From: Thermoleophilia bacterium
GTDB lineage: Bacteria; Actinomycetota; Thermoleophilia; Gaiellales; Gaiellaceae
Assembly: GCA_025936995.1 (NCBI GenBank)
Contig: JAICSH010000005.1
Span: 1-64,000 of the forward strand
Direction of reading: 5' to 3'
Length of the DNA: 64,000 nucleotides
Shown here: one piece after another, positions 33,487-40,743 of the stretch
Numbering within the stretch: position 1 is the stretch's first letter
Layout: each line of letters opens with the position of its first letter
Translations under genes and position numbers: made by a program
The notes under the pieces: model-generated
What the model was told of the DNA's origin: nothing
The model's database searches: none
The model's input: the letters and a program-made list of their open reading frames with translations, nothing else

Positions 33487-33933
33487 GTGAGGACCAGTTG
33501 CGAACAGGCGCGCGAGCGCCTCTCGCTGCAACTCGACGACGAGTTGTCTGCGCACGAGGCACGCCTCCTCGACCGGCACCTCGACGGCTGCCCCTCCTGT
33601 GCTGCCTTCGCATGGGGCGTACGTGAGTACACGGAGCTGCTACGCACGACGCCGCTCGAGCCTGCGCCGCAGGTCTGGCTCGTCCGGCGCCCGGCCGCCA
33701 CGCGTCTCGCAGCACGCGTCGCAGCGGTGACCGCGGCCGCGGCGGCTGCCGTGCTGGTGGCGGTCTCGGCGGTTTCGATGGGGCGGAGCACCGGCCCGGC
33801 CCCAGTGGGATTGGGCTACTGGCCGACCGGCCTCGCCGTCCATCCCCGCAGCGACGCCAACCTTGGCGTCCAGCGAGCCGAGTTCGTGACGCCGGGCCCC
33901 GACGGGCCGCGGCGCGGGCTTCCCTCCGTCTGA
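33487..33933 (+). CDS. Putative anti-sigma factor with zf-HC2 zinc finger and one membrane helix
   Basis: A 148-residue protein. The N-terminal CEQARERLSLQLDDEL and LDRHLDGCPSC segments give the HxxxCxxC zinc-finger pattern of anti-sigma factors (residues about 5-40). One membrane helix (VAAVTAAAAAAVLVAVSAVSM) lies near 80-100 and a Pro/Gly-rich outer tail follows. No sigma gene is adjacent. The ECF-type sigma gene of this window is 10 kb away. It may regulate that one or an unlinked sigma factor. GTG at 33487 is the only reasonable start. Confidence 0.75.
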   Translation: MRTSCEQARERLSLQLDDELSAHEARLLDRHLDGCPSCAAFAWGVREYTELLRTTPLEPAPQVWLVRRPAATRLAARVAAVTAAAAAAVLVAVSAVSMGRSTGPAPVGLGYWPTGLAVHPRSDANLGVQRAEFVTPGPDGPRRGLPSV

Positions 33934-33942
33934 TCTAGCGCG

Positions 33943-34530
33943 CTAGCAGTTGCCGCAGGGCAGCGGCGGGCTGTAGTCGGCCTGGAAGTAGTCCACGAGC
34001 CAGCGACCCTTCAGCTTGCCTCCGGCGCGAACGAGGCCGAGCCAGAAGGGAAGGTGAGGTCGCACGCTCGAGCCCGGCCTGGCGACGAGGTCGACGATCA
34101 GCATGATCTGCGTCGTGTACGAGGAGACGACCTCGAAGCCGGCGTCGTCCGCGTTCTCGGCGGGGTAGCCGATGACGGGAATGTTGCCGGTCTCCCACTG
34201 CTTCTTCGTCAGCCCGCCCTTGATGTCGCGGTCGACGATGGGATAGGCCTGGTCGAGGTTCTTGCGCAGGACTGCCGTCTCGAGGAACTTCCTCGCGACC
34301 GTGTAGGCCTTCGGGTCCGGTGCCGCCCTGACCGGCTGCTTGATGTGTTGCGCGGGCATGTTCGAGATCGGCGAGTGGAGACCGCTCGTGCCGCGCAGGA
34401 CGAAGGCTGAGAGGAAGACGATCAGCCCGACGACGAAGAGTCCGCCGCTGAGCCACATCACGCGCCGTTGCGCCCGGGGAGAGGAGCGTAGGCCGCTGAG
34501 CGGAGAAGCCGCTAGCAGTTGGGCCCGCAC
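33943..34530 (-). CDS. Membrane-anchored extracytoplasmic protein, paralogue A
   Basis: A 195-residue protein with a basic N-terminus, one membrane helix (MWLSGGLFVVGLIVFLSAFVL, about 27-47) and an outer domain of about 145 residues. The outer domain looks like an NTF2-like fold (helices, then ARKFLETAVLRKNLDQAY, then long strands). It ends in PPLPCGNC. GTG at 34530 is chosen because it gives the same N-terminal length as paralogue B, whose stop it overlaps by 19 nt. Function is unknown. Three such genes lie in tandem. Confidence 0.75.
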   Translation of the reverse strand: MRAQLLAASPLSGLRSSPRAQRRVMWLSGGLFVVGLIVFLSAFVLRGTSGLHSPISNMPAQHIKQPVRAAPDPKAYTVARKFLETAVLRKNLDQAYPIVDRDIKGGLTKKQWETGNIPVIGYPAENADDAGFEVVSSYTTQIMLIVDLVARPGSSVRPHLPFWLGLVRAGGKLKGRWLVDYFQADYSPPLPCGNC

Positions 34531-35096
34531 TGGACCGGAGGCGTGTAGTCGGCCTGCCAGTAATTGACGAGCCAGCGGCCCTTCGGCTTGCCGCCCGCGC
34601 GCACGAGGCCGATGAAGAACGGAAGGTGCGGCCGGACATTCGCGCCTTTCGCGGCAACGAGGTCGACGATCAGCGTCATCTGCGTCTTGTACGAGTTGAC
34701 CACCTCGAAGCCGGCGGTCTTCGCGTTGCCGGCCGGGTAGGGGATCACGGGAATGTTGCCGGTGTCCCACTGCTTCCGGGTCAGGCCGCCCCTGATGTCG
34801 GGATTGACGAGCGTGTACGCCTGGTCGAGGTTCTTGCGCAGGACTGCGGTGGAGATGAACGTCCTCGCGACCTTATACGCCGTCGGATCCGGCGCCGCCT
34901 TGACCGGCTGCTTCACATGCTGGGCGAGCTGGGACGAGATCTTCGAGTGGATCCCGCTCGACTCCCCGAACACGAAGACGGAGAGGAAGACGGCCACCCC
35001 GGCGATGAGGACTCCTCCGCTCGCCCACATGAGACGCCGCTGATTACGGGGAGACGAAAGAAAGCCGCCGCGTGCGGTGGAGGAAGTCGAATCCAT
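34512..35096 (-). CDS. Membrane-anchored extracytoplasmic protein, paralogue B
   Basis: A 194-residue protein with the same plan as paralogue A: basic start with SSPRNQRRLMW, a membrane helix at about 24-44, and an outer domain with ARTFISTAVLRKNLDQAY, GGLTRKQWDTGNIPVIPYP, RPHLPFFIGLVRAGGK and the tail PPVQCGPNC. The two proteins match over almost their whole length. The shared CxxxC-like tail could form a disulfide or bind metal. The function is unknown; the NTF2-like assignment is from appearance only. Confidence 0.78.
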   Translation of the reverse strand: MDSTSSTARGGFLSSPRNQRRLMWASGGVLIAGVAVFLSVFVFGESSGIHSKISSQLAQHVKQPVKAAPDPTAYKVARTFISTAVLRKNLDQAYTLVNPDIRGGLTRKQWDTGNIPVIPYPAGNAKTAGFEVVNSYKTQMTLIVDLVAAKGANVRPHLPFFIGLVRAGGKPKGRWLVNYWQADYTPPVQCGPNC

Positions 35097-35126
35097 AGGA
35101 ACTTAGACCAAAGTACCAGAGGAAAG

Positions 35127-35987
35127 TTAGTGCCGTTCCGCGCCCGCGCCGGCCTTCGCGGGAGGCTCGGACGCGGCCTGCACGCTCCGCGGGAGCGGGG
35201 GTAGCGACCGCGGGTCGGACCGCATGTAGAGGCGCCGGGCGCGGCGCGACCGTACGGCGGAGACCACCGCCAGGCCGAGGGGGAAGAGCAGCGCGAGCAC
35301 GATGGCGCCGCCCGCTGCGAAGAGCCAGGTCGTGCTGAGCGCGCCGCGCTTTCCGGTCTGCGCGGGCGCCCCTCCACCGCTGCCCTGCGCGGCCGGCCCT
35401 GCGGCGAAGTCGGCGGGGCCGATCTCGTGCCGTCCGCTCTTCGTCGGGCGGGCGAAGACCGCGGTCGTGTACAGGCCGTTCACGACCCACCGTCCGCCGT
35501 GCTTCACCATCTGCACGGAGAAGACCTCGGACGAGCCCTTCGGCCCGTGCCCGGGCTGCGGATGGACGAGGAGATTGACGTTGGCGTAGCCGGGGCCGGC
35601 GTCGACCGTCTTCCAGCTGTGGAACGTCTTGTCGCGCGGCGGGTAGTACGGCACCGGGCTCGTGCCGTGGCGCCACTGCTGCAGCGTCGTCCCGCCCTTC
35701 AGCCCGGGGCCGGACAGGTTCCACGCGGTCTGCGGGGCGCTTCGGCCGAGCGCGGCCGGGACGAACCGGTCGAGCGTCTTGTTGATCGCGCGCCGGTCTG
35801 CGGGCGACACGTATGTGCTCTGGCTCACGGCCTGGGCGCGCGGCGCGTTCTTCGCAACCTCGGGACTCGGCGTCTTGCCCCCGGGGACGAGCACCATGAC
35901 CGCGACGATGGCGCCGACGATCGCGAGCGGGCCGCCGATCCAGGCGACACGGCGCCGAACCCGCGGAGATGACGGAACGAGGCGCAT
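35127..35987 (-). CDS. Membrane-anchored extracytoplasmic protein, paralogue C with two helices
   Basis: A 286-residue, more distant relative of the two proteins downstream. It has a membrane helix at about 17-36, an outer domain with the shared plan (ADRRAINKTLDRFVPAALG, LKGGTTLQQWRHGTSPVPYYP, GGRWVVNGLYTTAVF) and an extra membrane helix near 228-250 followed by a basic cytoplasmic tail. ATG at 35987 is preferred over GTG 35990 because TAGTCT lies 7 nt before it. It heads a three-gene set. Confidence 0.75.
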   Translation of the reverse strand: MRLVPSSPRVRRRVAWIGGPLAIVGAIVAVMVLVPGGKTPSPEVAKNAPRAQAVSQSTYVSPADRRAINKTLDRFVPAALGRSAPQTAWNLSGPGLKGGTTLQQWRHGTSPVPYYPPRDKTFHSWKTVDAGPGYANVNLLVHPQPGHGPKGSSEVFSVQMVKHGGRWVVNGLYTTAVFARPTKSGRHEIGPADFAAGPAAQGSGGGAPAQTGKRGALSTTWLFAAGGAIVLALLFPLGLAVVSAVRSRRARRLYMRSDPRSLPPLPRSVQAASEPPAKAGAGAERH

Positions 35988-35994
35988 CACGCCG

Positions 35995-36000
35995 AGACTA
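35995..36000 (-). promoter_or_regulatory. Leaderless-type -10 element for the three-gene membrane set
   Basis: On the - strand TAGTCT lies 7 nt upstream of the ATG at 35987, with no Shine-Dalgarno sequence between. Confidence 0.45.
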
Positions 36001-36050
36001 CCAGTAGCTCGAAACCGTCTGCCTGCAGGGATTTTGCCCTGCAGAACTCG

Positions 36051-36248
36051 CTAGAGCGCGGCCGGCTCCTGCGCCTCGCTCGCCGTCTCGGCGGACAGCG
36101 GAGCGTCCTCCGGATGGTCGACGAGCGACGCGCCCTGCGCGCGCTCGGACTCTTTGAGAGCCCGGACCAGCAGCTCGTGCTCGACGCAGTACGTACTCAG
36201 CGTGAAGGTCGAGCACCCCGAAAACGCGCAGCCGTGAAGCATCGGCAT
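36051..36248 (-). CDS. Small Cys/His protein, unknown function
   Basis: A 65-residue protein. Its N-terminal third has CAFSGCSTFTLSTYCVEHE, a C-x4-C-x8-C-x2-H spacing that could bind zinc. An acidic C-terminal half (DHPEDAPLSAETASEAQEP) follows. Start choice: ATG at 36248 has TAGGAT 7 nt upstream, the leaderless pattern seen at other genes here. The open frame continues to 36320 but that would cross the divergent lipoprotein promoter region. No family is recognised. Confidence 0.6.
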   Translation of the reverse strand: MPMLHGCAFSGCSTFTLSTYCVEHELLVRALKESERAQGASLVDHPEDAPLSAETASEAQEPAAL

Positions 36249-36255
36249 TAACGGA

Positions 36256-36261
36256 ATCCTA
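36256..36261 (-). promoter_or_regulatory. Leaderless-type -10 element for the small Cys/His protein
   Basis: On the - strand TAGGAT lies 7 nt before the ATG at 36248. It supports both the reality and the start of this small gene. Confidence 0.45.
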
Positions 36262-36328
36262 ACGGGTCTGGACCCCGAATGCGAGCCGCCTGGTGCCCTC
36301 GAGGCCGGGACCGGGTACACCTCGGGCG

Positions 36329-36724
36329 GTGTCGAGGATCGTCCCGGTCGTCTGTCTCGTCATGGTTGTGGCCGGCTGCGGCGGGGCCGAACGCTCCGGC
36401 TCGCCCGTGGGGACGTCGCTGCCGCGCGCGCTGGCCCGGCACTGGGCCGCCCAGGCCGACGCGATCGCGGTTGCTGCGGCGGCCGGGGACGCTTGCCAGG
36501 CGAAATCGCTGTCCGGCTCGCTCCGCAACGAGGTCGTCCAGAGCACGGGCAGGGTGCCTGCGCGGTTCCGCTCGCCCCTCCTGGACGGGGTGAACTCGCT
36601 CGCGGACCGGATCGTGTGCGAGCCCGTGCAGACGGCGACCAAGCCGGCCCCGGCTCCCAAGCCGCCGAAGAAACACGGGCACGAGCATGGCCACCACGAC
36701 CACGGGAAGGGCGGGGACGGATGA
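36329..36724 (+). CDS. Small lipoprotein with histidine-rich tail
   Basis: A 131-residue predicted lipoprotein. SRIVPVVCLVMVVAGCGG gives a signal peptide with lipobox VAGC, followed by a mature part of about 85 residues with two cysteines (DACQAK and RIVCEP). A Pro/Lys linker leads to a His-rich end (KKHGHEHGHHDHGKGGDG), which could bind divalent metal. GTG at 36329 is chosen because it places the lipobox correctly. The stop overlaps the kinase ATG by 4 nt, so the lipoprotein and the receptor-like kinase are produced together. Confidence 0.75.
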   Translation: MSRIVPVVCLVMVVAGCGGAERSGSPVGTSLPRALARHWAAQADAIAVAAAAGDACQAKSLSGSLRNEVVQSTGRVPARFRSPLLDGVNSLADRIVCEPVQTATKPAPAPKPPKKHGHEHGHHDHGKGGDG

Positions 36725-37827
36725 GCGCCGTGTCGCGCGTCGTCGGACGCTACGAGGTCGTCCGGCCCCTCGGCGCAGGGGCGATGGCGACGGTCGACCT
36801 CGCGCACGACGTCGAGCTCGACCGGCCGGTGGCCCTGAAGCGCCTCGCCGAGAATCTCGCGCGAGACGACGACCTGCGGCGGCGCTTCGTCCGGGAGGCG
36901 CGTCTCGCCGCGAGGCTCGCGCACCCCAACGTCGTACGCGTCTACGACGTCGGCGAAGACGACGGCCGCCCGTTCATCGCGATGGAGTACGTCGAAGGTG
37001 AGACCCTCGCCGACCTCGTCGCGCGCCGCGGGCCGCTGCGCCCGGCGGAGGCCGCCGCGCTCGGCGTGCAGGCGTGCGCCGGCCTCGCCGCCGCCCACGC
37101 TGCCGGGCTCGTCCATCGCGACGTGAAGCCGCAGAACCTCCTTCTCAGCAGCGACGGCGTTCTCAAGCTCGGCGACTTCGGCGTCGCCGTGGGCCACGAC
37201 GGGACGCGGCTCACGCTCGCCGGCACCGTACTCGGGACGGCCGGCTATCTGGCGCCGGAGCAGGCGCGCGGCGAGCAGGTCACCGCCGCGGCGGACATCT
37301 ATGCGATCGGAGCCGTGTTGTACGAGCTCCTCATCGGTGAGCCCGCGCGGGTGGTCGCGTCCCTCGCAGAGCTCGGCCGGGCGGACGGATTCCGGCCTCC
37401 CGACCTCGCCGCGCTGCTGCCGGGGGCTCCCGCCGAGCTCGTCACGGCGGTCGGTGCCTGCCTGTCGGTGAGCCCGGAGGAGCGGCCTGCCTCGGCCGCA
37501 GCTCTCGCTCGGGTGCTCGCTTCCGTGGCCTCCGAAGCCGGCACGCTCTCGCTGCCCGCCGATCCCGCGCAGCGCGCGACCGAGATTCTCGCGGCTCCGT
37601 CCTCCCGGCGGTCACGCCGGTGGGCCGGACGTCGGCGAATCGCCGCGGCCGCGGCGCTCCTCGCCGCCGGGGCGGGCGGGCTCGCCGCCGCCCTCGTTCT
37701 GACGGCAGGAGGCCACGCATCCCCCGTGCGCTCGACCCCGCCACCGGTGGCTCCACCGCCGGCGGGAACCGACGCCGCTCAGCAAGCCCAGAATCTCGCC
37801 TCCTGGTTGCGGCAGCACACGCATTGA
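36721..37827 (+). CDS. Membrane Ser/Thr protein kinase (Hanks type)
   Basis: A 368-residue kinase. Glycine loop LGAGAMATVDLA, ATP-binding Lys in VALKRLAE, catalytic loop HRDVKPQNLLL, DFG motif and activation-segment GTAGYLAPEQARG are all intact, so it should be active. The kinase domain ends near 270. A membrane helix (about 303-327, AAAAALLAAGAGGLAAALVL) is followed by an outer tail of only about 40 residues, Pro-rich and without PASTA repeats. A sensing role may fall to the co-translated lipoprotein encoded just upstream. Confidence 0.93.
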   Translation: MSAVSRVVGRYEVVRPLGAGAMATVDLAHDVELDRPVALKRLAENLARDDDLRRRFVREARLAARLAHPNVVRVYDVGEDDGRPFIAMEYVEGETLADLVARRGPLRPAEAAALGVQACAGLAAAHAAGLVHRDVKPQNLLLSSDGVLKLGDFGVAVGHDGTRLTLAGTVLGTAGYLAPEQARGEQVTAAADIYAIGAVLYELLIGEPARVVASLAELGRADGFRPPDLAALLPGAPAELVTAVGACLSVSPEERPASAAALARVLASVASEAGTLSLPADPAQRATEILAAPSSRRSRRWAGRRRIAAAAALLAAGAGGLAAALVLTAGGHASPVRSTPPPVAPPPAGTDAAQQAQNLASWLRQHTH

Positions 37828-37852
37828 CTGCTCGAGTCGCGCGTGGCTCGCG

Positions 37853-38557
37853 TCAAGAGCGCGTCTGCCAGCCCTGCTCGAGCAGTTCGCGCGTCTCCTC
37901 GACGCCGGCTGCCCAGACGCGGAGCACGTCCTCGTCGGGCAGCGCGTAGAAGCCGCCGTACTGACCGTCGCCGGCCGTCTCGCGCATCGCGCCCGGCGCG
38001 GCGGGGAGCGGCTGCTCGAGCGGCGTCTTCCGTTTCTCCGGCAGGTCGACGCCCCCGAGGCGCGTCCAGGGGAAGTTCTCCATCCACGAGGCGTGGCTCG
38101 CCCCGGAGTCGAGCTCCTGGACGAGTTGCCAGACGCGCGGGCCGATCCACCAGTTGTGGAACAGCACCTCGGTGTCGGGGTGCGCGGCGCCCCACTCGCG
38201 GCGTGCGGCGTCGGCTGGCGCGTTCCCACCGTGGCCGTTGACGATCAGGATCCGCTTGAAGCCCTGCGCGCGAAGCGAGTCGAGCAGGTCCTGCACGACG
38301 GCGACCAGCGTCCCGGCCCGCAGCGTCGGGGAGCCGGGATATGCGCCGAAGCTCGGCGTCAGGCCGTAGGCGAGCACCGGAAGAACCGGCACTCCCAGCG
38401 GCTCGGCCGCTTCCGCCGCCACGCGCTCGGCCAGGATGTTGTCCGTCTCGAGCGAGAGGTACGCGTGCTGCTCGGTGGATCCGATCGGGAGCACGATCCG
38501 GTCGTCGTGACCCAGATACCGCTCGAGTTGGAACCAATTGAGATCCCGGACGCGCAC
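37853..38557 (-). CDS. Creatininase-family amidohydrolase
   Basis: A 234-residue protein of the creatininase/MftE-like family. Metal-site motifs are LPIGSTEQHAYLSLETD near residue 25 (Glu, His, Asp), NGHGGNAPADAARRE near 110 and a Glu in the C-terminal third. Family members open cyclic amides or trim peptides. There are no mycofactocin genes around. GTG at 38557 is the start. It is divergent from the L,D-transpeptidase with a 20-nt gap, so promoters overlap coding sequence. Confidence 0.88.
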   Translation of the reverse strand: MRVRDLNWFQLERYLGHDDRIVLPIGSTEQHAYLSLETDNILAERVAAEAAEPLGVPVLPVLAYGLTPSFGAYPGSPTLRAGTLVAVVQDLLDSLRAQGFKRILIVNGHGGNAPADAARREWGAAHPDTEVLFHNWWIGPRVWQLVQELDSGASHASWMENFPWTRLGGVDLPEKRKTPLEQPLPAAPGAMRETAGDGQYGGFYALPDEDVLRVWAAGVEETRELLEQGWQTRS

Positions 38558-38577
38558 TGCGGCACAATCTCAGATCG

Positions 38578-39249
38578 ATGGGCCAAACGTTGATCGCGTA
38601 CTTCGCCGCGCTCGCCGCCGCCGCATCCCACGGCGCCGCGCCGCCGAACGCAGCGACCGCCGCGCTCGCCGCACGGCCCTTGCACGGGAGCGTCGTCCTC
38701 CGTGCCCAGCCGGATGGCCGGCCGCTCGTGCGGGTCGGGCCGCGCGGACCCATGGGCGGACCGCTCGTCCTCGGGGTGGTGGCCGTCCGTGGACGGTGGG
38801 TCGAGGTGACGGCCGAGGCCCTGCCGAACGGCCGCTACGCGTGGGTGAAGTTCGGCCGCGACGTTGGCGTTCACTCGATCCAGTGGCGGCTGAGAGTTTC
38901 GCTCTCGCGGCGGGAGCTCTACGTCCTCCGAGACAGCCGCATCGTGCGGACGATCCGCGTGGGGATCGGCCGACCCGGCTCGCCGACCCCGACCGGACAT
39001 TTCGCAGTGGCCGAGAAGCTCACCGGCCCGTTCGGCCCTGCGTTCGGCCCGCGGATCCTCGCGCTCACCGCCCGCCAGCCGAGGTTGCCGGCCGGCTGGA
39101 ACCGCAGCATCACGTACTACGTCGCCATCCACGCGGGCACAGGGCGGGGATCCGAGGTCTCGGCGGGATGCCTGCACGCCGCCGAACCCGACGTCCGCTA
39201 CCTCATGCGCACCGTCCCGCTCGGAACGCCCGTCCGGATCATGCGATGA
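38578..39249 (+). CDS. L,D-transpeptidase (YkuD domain)
   Basis: A 223-residue exported protein with an N-terminal hydrophobic stretch (about 4-17) and a YkuD catalytic domain at about 105-222. The active-site region is IHAGTGRGSEVSAGCLHA with the nucleophilic Cys near 196. The common SHGC is SAGC here, so the Ser and Gly-Cys are kept but the His next to the Ser is Ala. It would form 3-3 peptidoglycan cross-links or attach proteins to the wall. The following subtilase gene starts 11 nt after the stop. Confidence 0.85.
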   Translation: MGQTLIAYFAALAAAASHGAAPPNAATAALAARPLHGSVVLRAQPDGRPLVRVGPRGPMGGPLVLGVVAVRGRWVEVTAEALPNGRYAWVKFGRDVGVHSIQWRLRVSLSRRELYVLRDSRIVRTIRVGIGRPGSPTPTGHFAVAEKLTGPFGPAFGPRILALTARQPRLPAGWNRSITYYVAIHAGTGRGSEVSAGCLHAAEPDVRYLMRTVPLGTPVRIMR

Positions 39250-39259
39250 TCGAAGCGCG

Positions 39260-40114
39260 ATGAGTGCAATCGAGCTGCACGAGTTCGAAGAGGAAGAGGA
39301 GGAGCTACCCGCCTGGAGCCTGCCTGCGGAGGCGGTCGATCGCATCCGCGTGCCGGTCACGCTCCCGGAGCAGGTCACGCGCGACTGGGCCTGGGGCGGC
39401 TCGACGGGCGCCGGCGTGCGGGTCTGCATCCTCGACAGCGGCATCGAGCTCGATCATCCGCTCGTCGGTCGCGTCGACCACTCGGTGGCCGTCGTCCGGG
39501 ACGAGGAGGGCGAGCTGCAGGTCGTCGAGGACGAGGAAGGCGACCTCTGCGGTCATGGCACGGCCTGCGCCGGAGTCGTCCGCGCTCTCGCCCCGGACGT
39601 CGAGCTGACGAGTGTTCGCGTCCTCGGCGCCGGCTACACCGGCGGCGGCGAGATCATGCTGCGCGGGCTCGGGTGGGCGATCGAGCAGGGGTTCCAGATC
39701 GTGAACATGAGCCTGTCGACGACGCGGACGAAGTACGTGGAGCGGCTGCACGAGCTCGCCGACCACGCCTACTTCCGCCGCGTCCTCCTCGTCGCTTCGG
39801 CCCACAACATGCCGGTCGAGAGCTTCCCGTGGCGCTTCGCGAGCGTCATCTCCGTCGGCAGCCACGAGGAGGCCGACCCGCTCACCTTCTACTACAACCC
39901 CTCGCCTCCCGTGGAGTTCTTCGGCCGCGGCCTCGACCTCGACGTCGCGTGGCTCGACGGCGGCACGCTCCGCTGCACCGGCAACAGCTTTGCGACGCCT
40001 CACATCGCCGCCATCTGCGCGCTCGTCCTCGGGAAGCACCCTGCCCTGACGCCGTTCCAGCTCAAGAGTGTGCTCTACCAGACGGCGTCGAACGCGCAGG
40101 GTGGTGCGGTGTGA
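39260..40114 (+). CDS. Cytoplasmic subtilisin-like (S8) peptidase
   Basis: A 284-residue S8 peptidase without a signal peptide or pro-domain. Catalytic residues are Asp in VCILDSGIE (about 59), His in CGHGTACAG (about 98) and Ser in GNSFATPH (about 243). It begins with a strongly acidic segment (ELHEFEEEEEELP). The oxyanion Asn region (VASAHNMPVE) is recognisable. Its stop overlaps the GAF gene start by 4 nt. A small intracellular subtilase coupled to a sensor suggests regulated processing of a specific protein or peptide. Confidence 0.88.
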   Translation: MSAIELHEFEEEEEELPAWSLPAEAVDRIRVPVTLPEQVTRDWAWGGSTGAGVRVCILDSGIELDHPLVGRVDHSVAVVRDEEGELQVVEDEEGDLCGHGTACAGVVRALAPDVELTSVRVLGAGYTGGGEIMLRGLGWAIEQGFQIVNMSLSTTRTKYVERLHELADHAYFRRVLLVASAHNMPVESFPWRFASVISVGSHEEADPLTFYYNPSPPVEFFGRGLDLDVAWLDGGTLRCTGNSFATPHIAAICALVLGKHPALTPFQLKSVLYQTASNAQGGAV

Positions 40115-40743
40115 GCGACCTCGAGGCAGCCGTCGCGGCCGGCGTGCTAGGCGCGGACGAGGCGCATCGCTCGCTCCTGCAGGCGACCGTCGAGGTGGCC
40201 CGAGCGATCTTCGGAGCCAAGGCCGCATCCGTCTTCCTCCTCGACGAGGAAGCCGAGGAGCTCGTCTTCGAGGCGGTCGCCGGCGAGGGGGAGGGCGAGC
40301 TGATCGGCATGCGCTTCCCGGCCGGGAACGGAATCGCCGGCTGGGTGCTGACGACACGGCAGCCGCTCGTCGTCGACGACCTCACCGCGGATACGCGCTG
40401 GTCGCGCACGCAGGCCGAGTCGACCGGCTACGTCCCGAAGAGCATGATGTCCGTGCCGCTCCTCGTCGAGGAGCGCGCGCTCGGTGTGCTCCAAGTGCTC
40501 GACCGGCCGCCGGAATCGCGGGTCAGGCTGAGGGAGATCGACATGCTCGGCCTCTTCGCGAACCAGGCGGCGATCGCGCTCGACCTCCTGCAGCGCGCGC
40601 GGCGGGCGCGCGAGGCTCTCGCGGGTGAGGGCCGGCTCGCACCGCTCGCGCGCGTCGCCGCACGGCTCGAGGAGGGCGAGCGCGACGCCGCGTTCGAGCT
40701 CCTCCGCGCGTTCGAGCGCGTTCTCGCCGAGTCCAGGGACTAG
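40111..40743 (+). CDS. GAF-domain protein
   Basis: A 210-residue protein with one GAF domain at about residues 15-165 (FPAGNGIAGWVLTTRQPLVVDD and SMMSVPLLVEERALGVLQVL, given in parts, mark the family: GIAGWVLTTRQPL and VPLLVEERALGVLQV). A helical C-terminal segment of about 45 residues follows. No output domain is present, so it may be a ligand or redox sensor acting through the co-translated peptidase. GTG at 40111 overlaps the peptidase stop. Its TAG overlaps the stop of the convergent MFS gene within a CTAG. Confidence 0.85.
   Translation: MSDLEAAVAAGVLGADEAHRSLLQATVEVARAIFGAKAASVFLLDEEAEELVFEAVAGEGEGELIGMRFPAGNGIAGWVLTTRQPLVVDDLTADTRWSRTQAESTGYVPKSMMSVPLLVEERALGVLQVLDRPPESRVRLREIDMLGLFANQAAIALDLLQRARRAREALAGEGRLAPLARVAARLEEGERDAAFELLRAFERVLAESRD

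Noticed and set aside
33943-34511. Start of paralogue A at the GTG/ATG next to the membrane helix (VMW)
   Set aside because: That would remove the basic N-terminus seen in paralogue B. GTG 34530 gives equal lengths and only a small overlap.
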